Origin: Toxoplasma gondii ME49
Taxonomy: Eukaryota > Apicomplexa > Conoidasida > Eucoccidiorida > Sarcocystidae
Direction: 5' to 3'
DNA: 64,000 nucleotides
Assembly (NCBI RefSeq): GCF_000006565.2
Contig: NC_031480.1
Span: 2,577,529 to 2,641,528, forward strand
Of the stretch, positions 12,141 to 23,693 are shown in pieces (the first letter of the stretch is position 1; every line of letters starts with the position of its first letter). The notes beneath the pieces were generated by a model. The model searched no databases. It was not told where the DNA came from and saw only the letters and a program-made list of their open reading frames with translations. The position numbers and the translations under genes were made by a program.

Positions 12141-15100
12141 CTAGACTTTTGCTCCAAGTTTCCCAGAGAACAGAGACCGCAGGCCTCCTGTCTTCGCCTT
12201 CCCATCCCTGCTCTTTTTCGCTTCTCGAAAGCTAAAATGTGCACGTTCGGGACCATACACCCCACCAGACGGATCTGCGAAAGTCGGAAGGTGAGGATGG
12301 GCAGGAGAGGGCTCCGCAGCCGTCTTGACTGTCGAGAATTGTGGACAGATCCACCTGTCAGGGAGGCCTGTGGAAAACGAGCCGCGCGACGGGATGGCGC
12401 ATGCATTTCGGTCCACCTTTGCCGCAGTGGTTCCTATCAGGCTCCCGCCTTTTCCAGACTCTCTAGTTTCTGTCGTCTCCGACTGCCGGCCAACACTCTT
12501 CTTGACTGCTGCACTTGGGCTCACAGGCAACACTGTTGCTCGTCCTCCACTCTTACCGCTGCCATTCGCGAGGCGCTGTTTGCGCAGCTCTTCGCCACTA
12601 GCGTCAGTACGCATTTCGTGTAGAGCGAGGAAGTCAAAAAAGTCTCTGAGACGCGCAAAGTACTCCTCTTTCCACTCCCCTTTATCGACGTTATTGTGGC
12701 CTGCGCCCTTGGCGGCAAACAGAGGAAACGGCACTGCTGCTGACGCCGCAAGACGCTCCCCAGAGGCAATCGGAACAACTGTGTCCTCGGTGCCGTGGAG
12801 AACAAAGACAGGAGCCGCAATGTGCTTCATCTTGTCCACGTTGCGCAACACATCGTACCACGGAGTCTTCGTTCTCAACAGTCCCTTCTTCTCGGTGCAC
12901 GTTTCCTGATCCCCTTCAACGCTGGCGTCGCCGTCAAGCCTGTCCTCGGCGAGCATCAAAGAATATACAGGCGCAGTCGAACGGGAAGACGACGAAGCAA
13001 GAGACGAAGGCGACCCTGTAGTCGGGGCTGTCGACGTTTCGTAGACGCCAGAGGTCGATGCCTCGCCGGAGAGCACTGTCTTCTTCAGGCGACTGCGCAC
13101 CACACTGAGGCCCGACGCTAGCGCAGAGTGAAGAATGATCCCTCCGATCATCTCGACGCCTTCGTCACTCTCATCTCGTCCTCCCTCGTTGCAGCGCTCT
13201 TCTTCAAGTTCCTCATCTGTGTCGAAATGGATGTCGTCGTCGATCTCCGCGGTCGATTCGTCGGACTCCAAGAGACGCACTCTCTGGGGCGGTCTTCGAC
13301 TGACAAGGCGCGAGAAACGCGAAGGCAAAGGGCCTCCCTGGGTGGCTTGCACCCGACTCTGGACCCTCTTCACACGTTCCTGCATCTCCTTCTCCTTCCG
13401 TTTCTGCTCCTTCTTCTCTTTCTTTCGCCTGGTTGCCTCAGCAGCCTTCTCCTTCTTTTCAAGGCGCGCCAGCGCCGCTCGGCGCTCCCTCCCCAACACA
13501 CTCGCCAAGTGAACGGCGGGAACGGACCCGATGCTCTGTCCGTACAGCACGAGGTCGCGGAGCTTCACGTTCTTCTCGGTTCTCAGCCAGCGGAAGGCTG
13601 CCATCACATCTGCGTAGACACTGCGTTCAGACGGCTTGAGCGACGAGGCGAGAGATGCGAGACTGCCTCCGTCCTCGCGGTACCACTTCAGCGGGCAGTC
13701 GCCCGCAGTTTTGGACTCCTCGTCCCCGCAAGGGCACTCTGTGTCACACTTTGTCCCCAAAAGCCCAGGCAACCGTATGGCGTTAGCCACTGACTCTCCT
13801 TGTAGATTTCCTTCCCGCTGGTTCTTCGAGAAAACGCTCATGTCCCTCCGCGCCACAGGCGCGTTGGTGGCATGTTTCTCCGGGGCAAGACCGGCAGCAC
13901 TGGAGACAGTCCGCTTCTGGGAGGACTTCTTTTTCTCCCGCAGCTGCTTCTCCCGGCGGGCCTGCTTCTTCAGCAGCTTGTCGAGGTTGCTGGCTCGCTG
14001 CGTACAGCCGTACCCGGAGTAGTCGTAGGACAGTACGTTCACTTGGAGGCGGCGGCACAGATCCATCACTGACTCATGCAGATGGCCAATGTCTGTGCCG
14101 TTCCCATGCGAGTACAGTACCGTCCACTTTGCATGTGGGTAGGCGTAGTAAAAGCCCCAGATGACGTGGTTTTCGTCTGTCACAAGGCGCACACTCTCGA
14201 CGCAAATCGACACTCTCCCGCCATCACAGCTACAACCGAACACGCCGACCTTCCTCGGATGAGACGCTTCCGTGGCGTCGACAAAGCTGGTTCTTCCTCC
14301 ACTGCTGCGGCCTTCGAATTCCAGTGCTGCCGCCGGCGAAGGGGAACAGGAGAACTGCGGGACAGCCAGTTGTGGAAAGACATCGTCGATGGATGAGCTG
14401 TTTCTGCTTGAGTCTACACCGAATGGGTTGTTTTCTGCCTGGGGACCAGTGACGACGATCGAGGGAATCCGCTTCGTTGCCTCGATATTTCTGGAGAACG
14501 AACCACTAGAGGTCGCTTTTGAAGGGCAAATAGGGGTGCTTCCGGTACCGCGTGAACTGAATTCCGGGAAGTGACATTCCTCCAGCCGAGACATGTGTGT
14601 CGGCAACACGCACGCGACACCCGGCACTTCATCGAAGTCCGCAGCCTGGAGGGCGCTGTGGTGCGCCGCCTTCGTCACCTGGCGGTCGCTGGCGTCGCCT
14701 AAAAACGCCGTTCGGTCTGCTGGTGGAAGAAGATGTGTGAGTCGTGTTCTCTCACACCGGACGCGCTCAGCTCCTTCCTTGCCGCTGGACTCGCCGCCCG
14801 CAACGCGAACTTGTTCTGTAGTCTGAAGATCCTCGCGCTCTCGTTCTCGCGGAGGCACGCTCTGACTTCTCAACGATTCCTTCCTCTGAGAAGTTCTCCT
14901 TTCGCCGGACAGACCGCGAGCGCGCGATCGGGGGGTTGCGCGACACTGGGCGCATTTGGGACACGGAAACGACTCCGCGAACGGAAGCTCGCGGTACCCG
15001 CCTTGCCGCAGAAAGCACGCATGCCGCACTTGGCCTCCAATGCGTCTTTCCTCAACCACATAGCCTGGGAGAGGCGAGGGACTGAACGCAACCTTCGCGA

Positions 15101-15179
15101 CCAGTTTCCGCTTGGCTGGGGGGAGCACCGACAGCACGCAGCTGAGGCACGACAATTTGTTGCCGCCAATGTCCAGCAT
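12141..15179 (-). CDS. ABHD17-type alpha/beta hydrolase, candidate protein depalmitoylase
   Basis: Single exon. I choose the ATG at 15179 because what follows, a Cys-rich LSCLSCVLSVLPP segment leading into KLVAKVAFSPSPLPGY, matches the N-terminal palmitoylated Cys cluster and 'K-A-F-P' block of ABHD17 proteins. An upstream in-frame ATG at 15320 would add 47 residues. The fold is complete: oxyanion-region LYSHGNGTDIGHL, then VNVLSYDYSGYG, the nucleophile elbow LYGQSIGSVP (Ser codon 13533-13535), the acid in VLHGTEDTVVP (Asp codon 12783-12785) and the base in GAGHNNVD (His codon 12696-12698). Family members remove S-acyl groups from membrane-anchored proteins at the plasma membrane or endosomes. 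The protein is about 1,012 residues against roughly 300-330 for animal ABHD17. Long Lys/Ser/Arg-rich and acidic insertions separate the strands, with a further about 90-residue basic tail. Activity is inferred from the intact triad. Confidence 0.87.
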   Translation of the reverse strand: MLDIGGNKLSCLSCVLSVLPPAKRKLVAKVAFSPSPLPGYVVEERRIGGQVRHACFLRQGGYRELPFAESFPCPKCAQCRATPRSRARGLSGERRTSQRKESLRSQSVPPREREREDLQTTEQVRVAGGESSGKEGAERVRCERTRLTHLLPPADRTAFLGDASDRQVTKAAHHSALQAADFDEVPGVACVLPTHMSRLEECHFPEFSSRGTGSTPICPSKATSSGSFSRNIEATKRIPSIVVTGPQAENNPFGVDSSRNSSSIDDVFPQLAVPQFSCSPSPAAALEFEGRSSGGRTSFVDATEASHPRKVGVFGCSCDGGRVSICVESVRLVTDENHVIWGFYYAYPHAKWTVLYSHGNGTDIGHLHESVMDLCRRLQVNVLSYDYSGYGCTQRASNLDKLLKKQARREKQLREKKKSSQKRTVSSAAGLAPEKHATNAPVARRDMSVFSKNQREGNLQGESVANAIRLPGLLGTKCDTECPCGDEESKTAGDCPLKWYREDGGSLASLASSLKPSERSVYADVMAAFRWLRTEKNVKLRDLVLYGQSIGSVPAVHLASVLGRERRAALARLEKKEKAAEATRRKKEKKEQKRKEKEMQERVKRVQSRVQATQGGPLPSRFSRLVSRRPPQRVRLLESDESTAEIDDDIHFDTDEELEEERCNEGGRDESDEGVEMIGGIILHSALASGLSVVRSRLKKTVLSGEASTSGVYETSTAPTTGSPSSLASSSSRSTAPVYSLMLAEDRLDGDASVEGDQETCTEKKGLLRTKTPWYDVLRNVDKMKHIAAPVFVLHGTEDTVVPIASGERLAASAAVPFPLFAAKGAGHNNVDKGEWKEEYFARLRDFFDFLALHEMRTDASGEELRKQRLANGSGKSGGRATVLPVSPSAAVKKSVGRQSETTETRESGKGGSLIGTTAAKVDRNACAIPSRGSFSTGLPDRWICPQFSTVKTAAEPSPAHPHLPTFADPSGGVYGPERAHFSFREAKKSRDGKAKTGGLRSLFSGKLGAKV

Positions 15180-18100
15180 TATGTTGAGAACCGACAGGAA
15201 AATAGTCGATAGCAGCCGTACGTCAGCAACGAAAGATTGTGGGCGAAATCTGCCTGGGGAGTGGCCGGAGACAGGACTCGAGTCGGAACTTGGCAGACGA
15301 ACGTTGAGACTCACACTCACTTGCGCACTGCAAACAAGGCTTTATACGATTCAAGCTTCTGGACAGGCGACGACACTGGAACGGAGGAAAAACAAATCAA
15401 AATTAAACGAATTCTGTACACTGAACAAGTACCCAAGGTAACTGACGATCTCGACCGCGAACGAAGGCGCTGTACAATCCGGAGTGAGACACAGTTGTGA
15501 CGCGATGGGTTGCCAAGGTTCGAGTGTCCGGGCTGTACATACACTCGACTCGACAACGCAGGAACTTCGCACAGTGGCAACCGGCCCACAGTTGTTAAAT
15601 GTTGGAGTTGTGTTTCTGGAAACAAAGCCCGACAACTGCGGAAGCAGCTGTTCGGAACGAGACAGAAGGGACGAGACGGCGAAGCGTCCGATCCCTGCTC
15701 GCGAATCGATGAGACAATGCAGCCTCGGGTTTCCCCTGGAAGCGAACTGTATAATGGGGCACAGGTTACCCGGACGCCGTACGAGTTCCGGACTTCCGCG
15801 CGGCAAATGTCGCGCTTATCACCTGAGGGAAGACTAAAAAACAAGAAAAGGAAGCAGTGTCTCGGCGTCCGGCGGTTCCCAAGGCAGAACCCACAGTTCC
15901 CTCACGGGGTTCAACACCTTTTTCGTCCCCGGGCGCACTCAATCGGGCGAGGCTGTCGATCCTTATCCCTGACACGGTCTCGGGTTTTCCGGCGAGAATT
16001 CGCGTTAAGAAAAAATTTGGGGTTTTTTCAAAGGAATCAAAAGACGTCTCTTAGAAAAAAAGTCTCTTCCATTCAATCAATCAAGTGCAAGATCTTAGGG
16101 AAAACCTTGGAAGCACGATCTGGGCTCGCAACCCCCCCAGGAATCCCCGGGACCCCATCCCACCAGGGTGAGAGCCGACTGGCCCCCCGGGAGCGTAAGG
16201 CACTGACCGAGGCCGGTGGCGTCGCCTCGCAAGTCTGCGCCGATGTTGGTCGAGATTCTCCCATCGGGATCTCTCCTCAAAACTCCGGAAATTCCCACAG
16301 TTCCTCCCACTGCCCTCAACTGTGTCTGCGAATGCGTACTTAGCTGTCCATGACCATGTAATTAAGTGCGGATCTGCATTTGCAGGACACGATATTTTGA
16401 CAGATGAAGGGCGAACGCGTGACGATTCTGAACGGTCAGGAAGCGCGGGATCAGAGGCACTCGAGGGGCACGCTGCGTCCGAGGGGGTTCTGGCGCACTG
16501 ACGACTCGTCTCCTTGTTGGAGGGCCATGAGTGCCGACGCCAAAGAGAAAAGGTGGACATACTGGTGAAATCCGGAAAATATCCCGGCAAAGAGTGCCGT
16601 GCCATCTCCCTTTACGAGAAAGAACAGCAAGCAGGAGTCAGAGAATAATCCAGAAAGGAAATTCGGGGGGGAAACTGAAGCAAGACATACCTGGCGTACT
16701 GTAGATCCAGGTATGACACCTACTGGCATGGTTCTGTGGTGTGCCCTGACTGGAGATGATAGTTTCACAGGCGGGCAGAAAGAAGCGGTCTGGCAGTGTC
16801 TCAAGAAATGGAGTTGTCACGCTTGCCATGTCATGTTTCTAACGGTTCCTCACTTCTCCGTGGAGGAACACGTAGCGAGGAACATCGGACCCGACTCGAC
16901 GAAGTCACGATGCGCCCTCCGAAAGGAACTGTCTCGCGGCCTTTACTGCCACGGGTAGCGATTCCGGATCCTGAACTCTCGAGCGGAAGTGGGAGACACG
17001 AAGCTGAATAGACCCTAGAAACCGATAGAAAGAGAGAGGTTGCTGCATGTGAGAGAAGGAAAGCTGTACTTTCCTCTTAAGTATCGACCACGTGACCGGA
17101 GAGGCCCGAGAACAAACTCGGGCAACGACAGAGGCGCCACAAACGCGTAGACACAACGCATGTGGTCTGTAGAGCTTGGCAGCGAACTCAGAATCATCAT
17201 AGGGGACAGCTAATTGAAAGACAATAGAGCAAATAGTGGAATAAGAATGAGATCCGACATTTTTTCAAATTTTTCGCAGACGCTTAAAAACATTTTGTTT
17301 GGTTTGCTCGCGAGGGTCAAAGTTGCAATAGTATTGAACGCAGGCACGCACCGACAATTACAAGGGGGGAACAAGACGCTGGACGGGCACGGCTTTCCGT
17401 CGACTTTTATTGGCAGACTCCTCGACTCGCCTAGTTTCTTCTTTTCTCTTTTTCAGTGTTGCGTTCCTCGTCATTCTGATGGCGTCGTCCAGGCGTCCAT
17501 TCCGTTTTTTCTGTTGCAGGTGCCAGTCCTCCGTTCCTGTCGCTATTTGTGTCTCGTCCCGTGCCCAAGCTTTCCACCGCTTTTCGTCTCCCTTTCACGA
17601 GGAACGAGGTTCCTTTGGTTTTCTTTCTTCGTTCCCACTTTCCCTTGGAAGGGACGGCAGCTGGCGCACTCATTTCAACTTGCCTTTGTTGTCGCTTTCA
17701 GGACGAAGCGCCGCGATGTGACAGTGTCGTCTGCAATTCGCAGAGCTGCAGACCGGTGTCTGCATCGACACAAGCGCGCCTCTCCGTTTCTCTTCATTTC
17801 TTCCGCCGCTCTCGACTCTAGATATGCATCTGTTGCATTTCCTACCTGGGGAAGAGGGCGAGGAGTTCCTTCGTCTCTCCACACAACGTGTACGTGTTTC
17901 CGACGCCACACCCGGAGATCCAGCGACACGCTTACCGTGGAGATTCATGGTTAACGGAGTGGCATTTTCGAATTTTTGAAGCTCTTTTGAACCCGAAACT
18001 GGCATTAAGCACCCGTCTGTGAACATACAAGGTTTTCTACGGATTCTCAAAAGAGATCCGACGCATCGGGACCTGGTACCTGTCTCCTGTCAGAAACACG

Positions 18101-18573
18101 AATCTTCGCTAGAGATCCACCATCGTCCGCCGCAAGATTTTCTGCGCGTGTTTCTCGTCCTATCTTCACTCCGCGTCTCCCTCGCAGAAATATTGAACAG
18201 TGGTGCAGAGGATATGTCGTGTCAGAGCCGCCACCGTATGCGGTGTATGGAACGTAAAGACTGTCGACTGCTGCACCCACAGCGGCTTCCAGGTGTACCT
18301 ACACCTGAGCCGCCACGTCCCTTCATACGGGAAGGAAACTGGAAGAGAACGCGTAGATCTTTTCCGCCTCGGGAGGTCTACTTGAAGCCAAAAGGGCGAA
18401 CAAAAGAGCTGCGCGGTGTGTTTGGAGAAGTTGTAAGGCGAGCAGGGGAGACTTGGCTTCTCTGCAGGCAGAGGAAGCGGGATAAACTCCGCAGGTCTTT
18501 GCACGCCACGGGCAGCGAGTGAGCGAACTAGAGACGCGAGTCTTCACAACGCAACGAAGGGGGACCTACCACG
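15180..18573. other. Divergent intergenic region upstream of ABHD17-like and SPRTN
   Basis: Two genes start outward from this 3.4-kb region, so it contains their 5' leaders and promoters. Near 16008-16080 there is an A/T-rich patch with runs of A and T beside C/G runs at 16130-16190. I see no open frame with splice support. One perfect inverted repeat copy lies at 18292-18305 and a partial copy at 15534-15546. Confidence 0.45.
18292..18305. repeat. Dispersed inverted repeat, copy upstream of SPRTN
   Basis: Perfect arms around ACCT. Flanking CA and TG extend the palindrome to 18 bp. Confidence 0.8.
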
Positions 18574-20140
18574 TTGACAGCATTTCCAGCAACTCCTTTC
18601 TGTCTCTTTCGCGGCACTGTTGGAGGCCCGGTTACGACGTTCTGTCGCCTTTTCGTCTTCAGCCTGCCTTTTCTGCCTCTTCGTGGAGGGCGAGCGAGCT
18701 CCACAGAGGATACCCCGCTGCGGAGAGAAGGGATGGAAGCCGCAGGGGAGTCCTTCAGTCGCGACAAGAATGTGCGGCGTTTGGGAGTTGAAGGCGAGCC
18801 TCTGAGGCCAGCAAAGGTTTTTGAGGCAGAAGGTTTCAACGCCGCCAATCGTCTTCCCCAGAGATCTGTCCCCTCTGGCCTTGAAGTCTTGGAGCTCGAA
18901 ACAGAGGCAAGGCAGGATGCGGAGGCAGCCGACCCCGACAGCGATGTGGAAGTCGTTGCCGTCGTCAAGAGACGCAGGCTAGGAGCAGACTCTCCGGTCG
19001 AGAGTGTGCGAGCGCTTTTCAAAGGAGACACGTCCCGAAATCCACGAGCATCAGGCAGTCTTTCTTCAAGTTCCGCACGGGCGATGGCTGTCGACGGAAG
19101 CGAAGTCTTTTCTCTTGATTCTCCCCCTCTGTCTCCCCGAATGCCAACTGAAGGAAACACGACACGTTACGAAACAACCACTGAAGAGTCCCTTCCAGTT
19201 CTTTCTTCTTTTTCTTCCTCTTCCTCCTCTTCGTCTTCCTCCTTTTCGTCTTCCTCTTCCTCCTCTTCGTCTTCCTCCTCTTCTTCCTTTTCTTCTCCCT
19301 CTTCTTCCTCTCCTTCACTTCCTTTAGTAGAGGTTCCTCGGCCTCGGCGTGTGTCCGTTCATGGCCAGGACGAGCTGATCGCTCCTGATTTGCATGCTCT
19401 TTTTGCGTATTACAACGATGCATTTTTCGAGGGGAAGTTGTGCGGAGTTGAAGTACGGTGGAGCAAAAGGATGACGCTTTGCGCAGGTCTCTGCGTCTAC
19501 CAGGTAGGTTGTGAGGGCGCCGCGTTCGAAAGCAAAGTTAAGCGCTACGATAGGAGTTGCGACATCAGTGACCAGCTTAAGCACCTTCGACTAACACGAA
19601 CTTGGAACCGTTAGGCAACAGCCTCCAACATCTAAGGCAGTGCTTCCCAACTCATCGTACGTACTACCCAGAGAAAGGGAGGTCGTACACATTTACGCAG
19701 CATATTGTCTGACGTGTGACGGAGTCTATCAGCCGCCTCCCAGGATTCGCGGACTCCTTTTCTTTCTCGTAAAGCTTCGGCTCCGTGTTTTCTGAATTTC
19801 TACTCTCCTTCGTGTATCTCTCTCTGTGTCTTTCTCACCTTGCCGCAGACTGGAGGCTACTGCTCCGTCCGTCTCTCCGAGCCGCTTCTCAAGTTCAGAT
19901 CGGTCAAGGAATTTCGAGTGAGACAGCACAATCTAACAGATGAAAAAGTTGATGGCAATTCTACACTCGCGTGCACACATTTCCATACGCAGCCGTGAAC
20001 AAATATATGTAAATATATATACGTATGTGGGCATTTATCCGTGTTCTTTCCGGGAAACGCTCATCTAAATGCACATCAACATATTTTTGTGTCTGGGGCG
20101 CACTTCTGTACTTCGCCCTTCATATAGAATGGCGATTTAC

Positions 20141-20172
<32 letters not shown>

Positions 20173-23100
20173 GTATATTCATGGCAGGGGTGTGTCTGTC
20201 GATTCGTTTATAAGAAGAACGTTTTGTGTGAGATTAGAGGAGAGTCGAAGCCTTTGCGCAGGCGTGTGTGGTGGGCTGCTGCCCGGCGATGCATGCCGCG
20301 ACTTCGGCCAGTCTCGAGCAGGCGGTTGCTTCTCACCCTCGTATTCCACATCTTTCGGGCCAGTCGCTTCTCTGCGCTTCTCTCGTCGACTCGCATACCC
20401 TTGTGTTTCCGTGAAAGCTGCTTCTCTGCTTGGGGTGTCGGCGGTACCCTCCTCTCTAGTGCTTCAGGGGTGCGGTGTCTGAAGCGCTCATCTTTGGGAC
20501 TCTGGTGACAGGAAACGGTTGGACGTCTGTCAGCTGGACGCGTTCTTGCGGGCTGTGCATACACACATTCCTCAGGAAACGCTCTTGCATGAGATGATTC
20601 ATGCCTTCCTCTTTGTCACCAAGTGCAACCGAGACCACGACGCTCATGGGCCGGTACGCGCCTGGCGATGGCGAAGAATTGGCTTCAGGATCAGGACGAC
20701 AAACTGAGGAAACCGACGACACGTCCAAGACAACATACACATTCCAAACCACGTTCACATTTACTTCCACATGCATGAATGCACATGTATGCATGCATGT
20801 GTCTCTGTGCATTAGTGAATCCCCTCGTCCATCCTACGCATTTGAAGAATTGCTTAAAAGGGCGTGACCATTTGGTGAATCTTTTCCGGCCGGTTTAGTC
20901 GAGTTGCTCGCCGTACACAGATCAGTTTGTTGTATGGAAAAACGCACGCGTCGCTGTCGATGTTCCTTCCGTCACTGCTTAATAAAGAGTTCCGTTTCGT
21001 CGGTCTTCATGTTTCGGGGTCAGGATTTTTTGGCCCACATGCGGCGCCTGAATGCTCTAACGGGACTGAACATCACCGTGTACCACAACTTCCATGACGA
21101 GGTCGCCCACTACCGCACACACATCTGGCGGTGTCAGGTGAGGATTTCTCTGGACGGTCTCTGTCGTGTGACTCTTGGCTTCCCTTCCTGCGCTGCTCGC
21201 TTTTCCACGGCGTCTGGGGCGTTTGAAGCCTTTGCTTGCTCGCCGTTGCCTTCTGTTTTCTGCCGCATCTCTTGCGTCTTCTTTCTTCTCGCCTGGCTGT
21301 CAGGTCTGCTGTTGTGCGGAATCTTTACACTGTCTTCCCGTCGCAGCGCGTCTCCCTCGTCGAGTTTCCCTTCTTTCGATCGCTTTCGTCTCTCTCGTTG
21401 GTGGGCCGGTGTCCACGATTGCTGCTTTTTGTGCTTCTTCCTCCTCCCTGGCACGCCTCTAAACCTCTACGGTGTATGTACAGCTTGCAGGAGATTCCTT
21501 TTGGGCTGGCAGGCGACTGCCGTTTTGTCTCAGAAAGCTGTCTAGAGTTTGCTTCCTCCCCCCACTGTTTTTCTCCGTAGACCTTCACACACATCGAAGA
21601 GAGGGTGATCGCGTGCTGGAGCCTCTTGCGAGACACCGGAAACTTCCCGTTTCCACTTTAGTTGTTGCATTGAATAAATCGTCAATGGAGTCGTGCAGTT
21701 ACAGTTCATCAGCCAAAACTGAAGCTGACACGAGTCTCGTTGAGGACACACTTTCTCTTTACTAATTGGTTCCCCTTTGCGTAAGTTGTAGAGACACAGG
21801 ATTCAAATTTCGCTGCGTTTTCGACGTGTCGGATACCTTGTGTTTCCAGGGGAAATGCCGAGAAACGCCGCCCTACTTCGGCTACGTTCGGCGGTCGATG
21901 AATCGTGCGCCAGGGCCTTACGACCGCTGGTGTAAGTGTCTGTACAGCTGCGCGAACCGGCTTTCGCTCTTGCGTCCTCGAAACAGCGAGCCTGCGGTTC
22001 GAGTCCGGATTTCCTTAAGTCTCTGTACTTCGCGTCGTCTGCTGACAAGGGCGTCGACGTACGCAGATGCACGGCTTCGCCTGTAAATTGCCTCCTTCAG
22101 CTACGAGCGCATTCCTACTACCTGCATAAAGAGTATATGCAATTGTGTACCCATATGTACATATGTGGTCGCTGGTGTGTCTGGGAGATGTCTGGGTGTA
22201 TCCGTATTTGAGTGTAGAGACACGAGGCGTGTTGTGAACGTTTGTGTGTCGAGCTGTTTCCTGACGGCGGGAGCCGGCGGCGGCCGAACGTCGTCTCTCT
22301 CCTGTACTAAACAGCATTTCATCTTTTTCCACCCTTTTGCGTGATTCACTTAGGGGCAGAGCACCAAGAAAGCTGCGGCGGAATGTATGTGAAAATCAGC
22401 GAGCCTAAGAAGGTCACTCCGAACAGAGCTGCTTCGTCGAGACAGGAGAGAGAGAAGAAAGCAAAGGCGCAAAAAATCGAAAAGAAGGAAAAGAGAGAGA
22501 AGACGGAGCAACGGACGGAGGGCACGCGTTCGGGAGGGGCTTTGATGTTCTGGAAACTCGGAGGAGAAAGTGCAGCGAAGGCCGAGGCCGACGGAAAATC
22601 AAACGTGCGGTGTCTAGACACCCCACAAGCTGCAGCGCAACACAGACACCGCAACCGGTATTCAACACTCGCTGATGTTCTACACAGAAACCGAGTCGAG
22701 CGTATTCTCAAGTTGAACGCACACCATGACAGCGAAAAGTTGAGCTCGTCAGGGCCAGGCCCTTTGCCTTTCTCAAGCGCCTCTTCTTCCTCTACGTCTT
22801 CCTCTGTATCTTCTGCGGAGATGTCTTCTTCCTCTTCTTTTTCGTCTCGTTCCTCTTCTTCTTCCTCTTTTTCTTCCACATCTTCTCCATCGTCTCCTCC
22901 ATCGTCTTCTTCATCTTCTTCGTGTTCATCGTCTTCTTCCTGCTCTCCGTCCTGTTTCTCGTTCTCTCCTTCATCTTCTGCCTCGTCTTCTGTCGATGCC
23001 CCTCCCGGGGACGATGATGCGGTGCAGTTGCTTGCCGTCCGGCCCTCCTTTTCGCTGTCTGCTCTGCCCAGTCCGCCGGCTTCGCGTGTTTCTGTCTCGC

Positions 23101-23693
23101 CTTCTCGGCGCCACAGAGGTGCTTCCCGAGGCGCTGACGCACCCGGCCGAGGCAGCGACGAGCTTCCCTTGAACGGCAAAGAGCGGACAACGCGAAGAAC
23201 AGACGGACTCGCAGCTGCATTCGTCGAAGAAGGTGACTCGGGTGTTCTCTTCATTTCAAGCACTCATGCTCGACTGACACGGTCCCTGACCTCGTCTGGT
23301 GGTCCTCATTCTTTTCCCCAGAAAGGCCTGAAGGATGACGAAGTCTCAACACAGAATCCAACACACGAGAAAAGATCTTCGCCTTCTGATGGTGCGTCTC
23401 TTTCTCGTCCCTCCTCGTCTTCGTCACCGTCGTCTTCCCCTTCTTCTTTACCTTCTTCGTCTTTCTCGTCTTCGTCAGGTCTACTGTCTTCGTCTTCTTC
23501 ACCTTCTGCACCTTCTTCTTTGCCTTCTTCTTCAGCGAGTCCTTCTCATCCTTCACCAAGGGGGGGAACGGACGACGGACTGAGAGGCGTGACTGAGACT
23601 GCTGTCTCTCGAGAACTCGATGTTTTCTCTTGTCGCTTCTGTAAAGGACTCTTTGCAGACTCGCGTACTCTAAGACGTCACATTCAATGGTAA
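18574..23693 (+). CDS. SPRTN: Spartan/SPRTN-like DNA-dependent metalloprotease
   Basis: Replication-coupled protease that degrades proteins crosslinked to DNA, acting in the nucleus. Exons are 18574..19503, 19849..19917, 20534..20653, 21024..21137, 21850..21931 and 22354..23693. Every junction has a canonical donor and acceptor and phases close, giving about 884 residues. An in-frame ATG at 18733 is an alternative start that would give about 831. Residues 1 to about 260 are divergent and Ser-rich with an internal poly-Ser run. The SprT domain follows: ALFAYYNDAFFEGKL, the CVYQ/GGYC junction, SVRLSEPLLKFRSVKEF, the zinc site TLLHEMIHAFLF (HExxH, first His codon 20588) with a third His in HDAHGP, then ITVYHNFHDEV and the C-terminal EHQESCGGMYVKI. 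Spacing matches animal SPRTN closely. After a second long poly-Ser region the protein ends in a short CxxC...H finger (CRFCKGLF), where the family has a UBZ4 ubiquitin-binding finger. The final His/Cys ligand is missing in this model; see findings. Confidence 0.92.
19201..19318 (+). repeat. Poly-Ser trinucleotide tract in SPRTN exon 1
   Basis: Imperfect TCT/TCC/TCG array encoding nearly pure serine, inserted just before the SprT catalytic domain. A second, longer Ser/Pro array spans about 22780-22996 in the last exon. Confidence 0.9.
20141..20172. repeat. (TA)n microsatellite in SPRTN intron 2
   Basis: Alternating TA run within the intron at 19918-20533, interrupted by a single extra A near the left end. 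Confidence 0.85.
22609..22622. repeat. Dispersed inverted repeat, copy in SPRTN last exon
   Basis: Perfect arms around CTAG, so the whole 14-mer is a perfect palindrome. It is translated as CLDTP. Confidence 0.8.

Noticed and set aside
21993..22009. tRNA T-arm-like sequence TGCGGTTCGAGTCCGGA
   Set aside because: It has no matching D-arm, anticodon arm or acceptor pairing upstream, and it lies inside a SPRTN intron.
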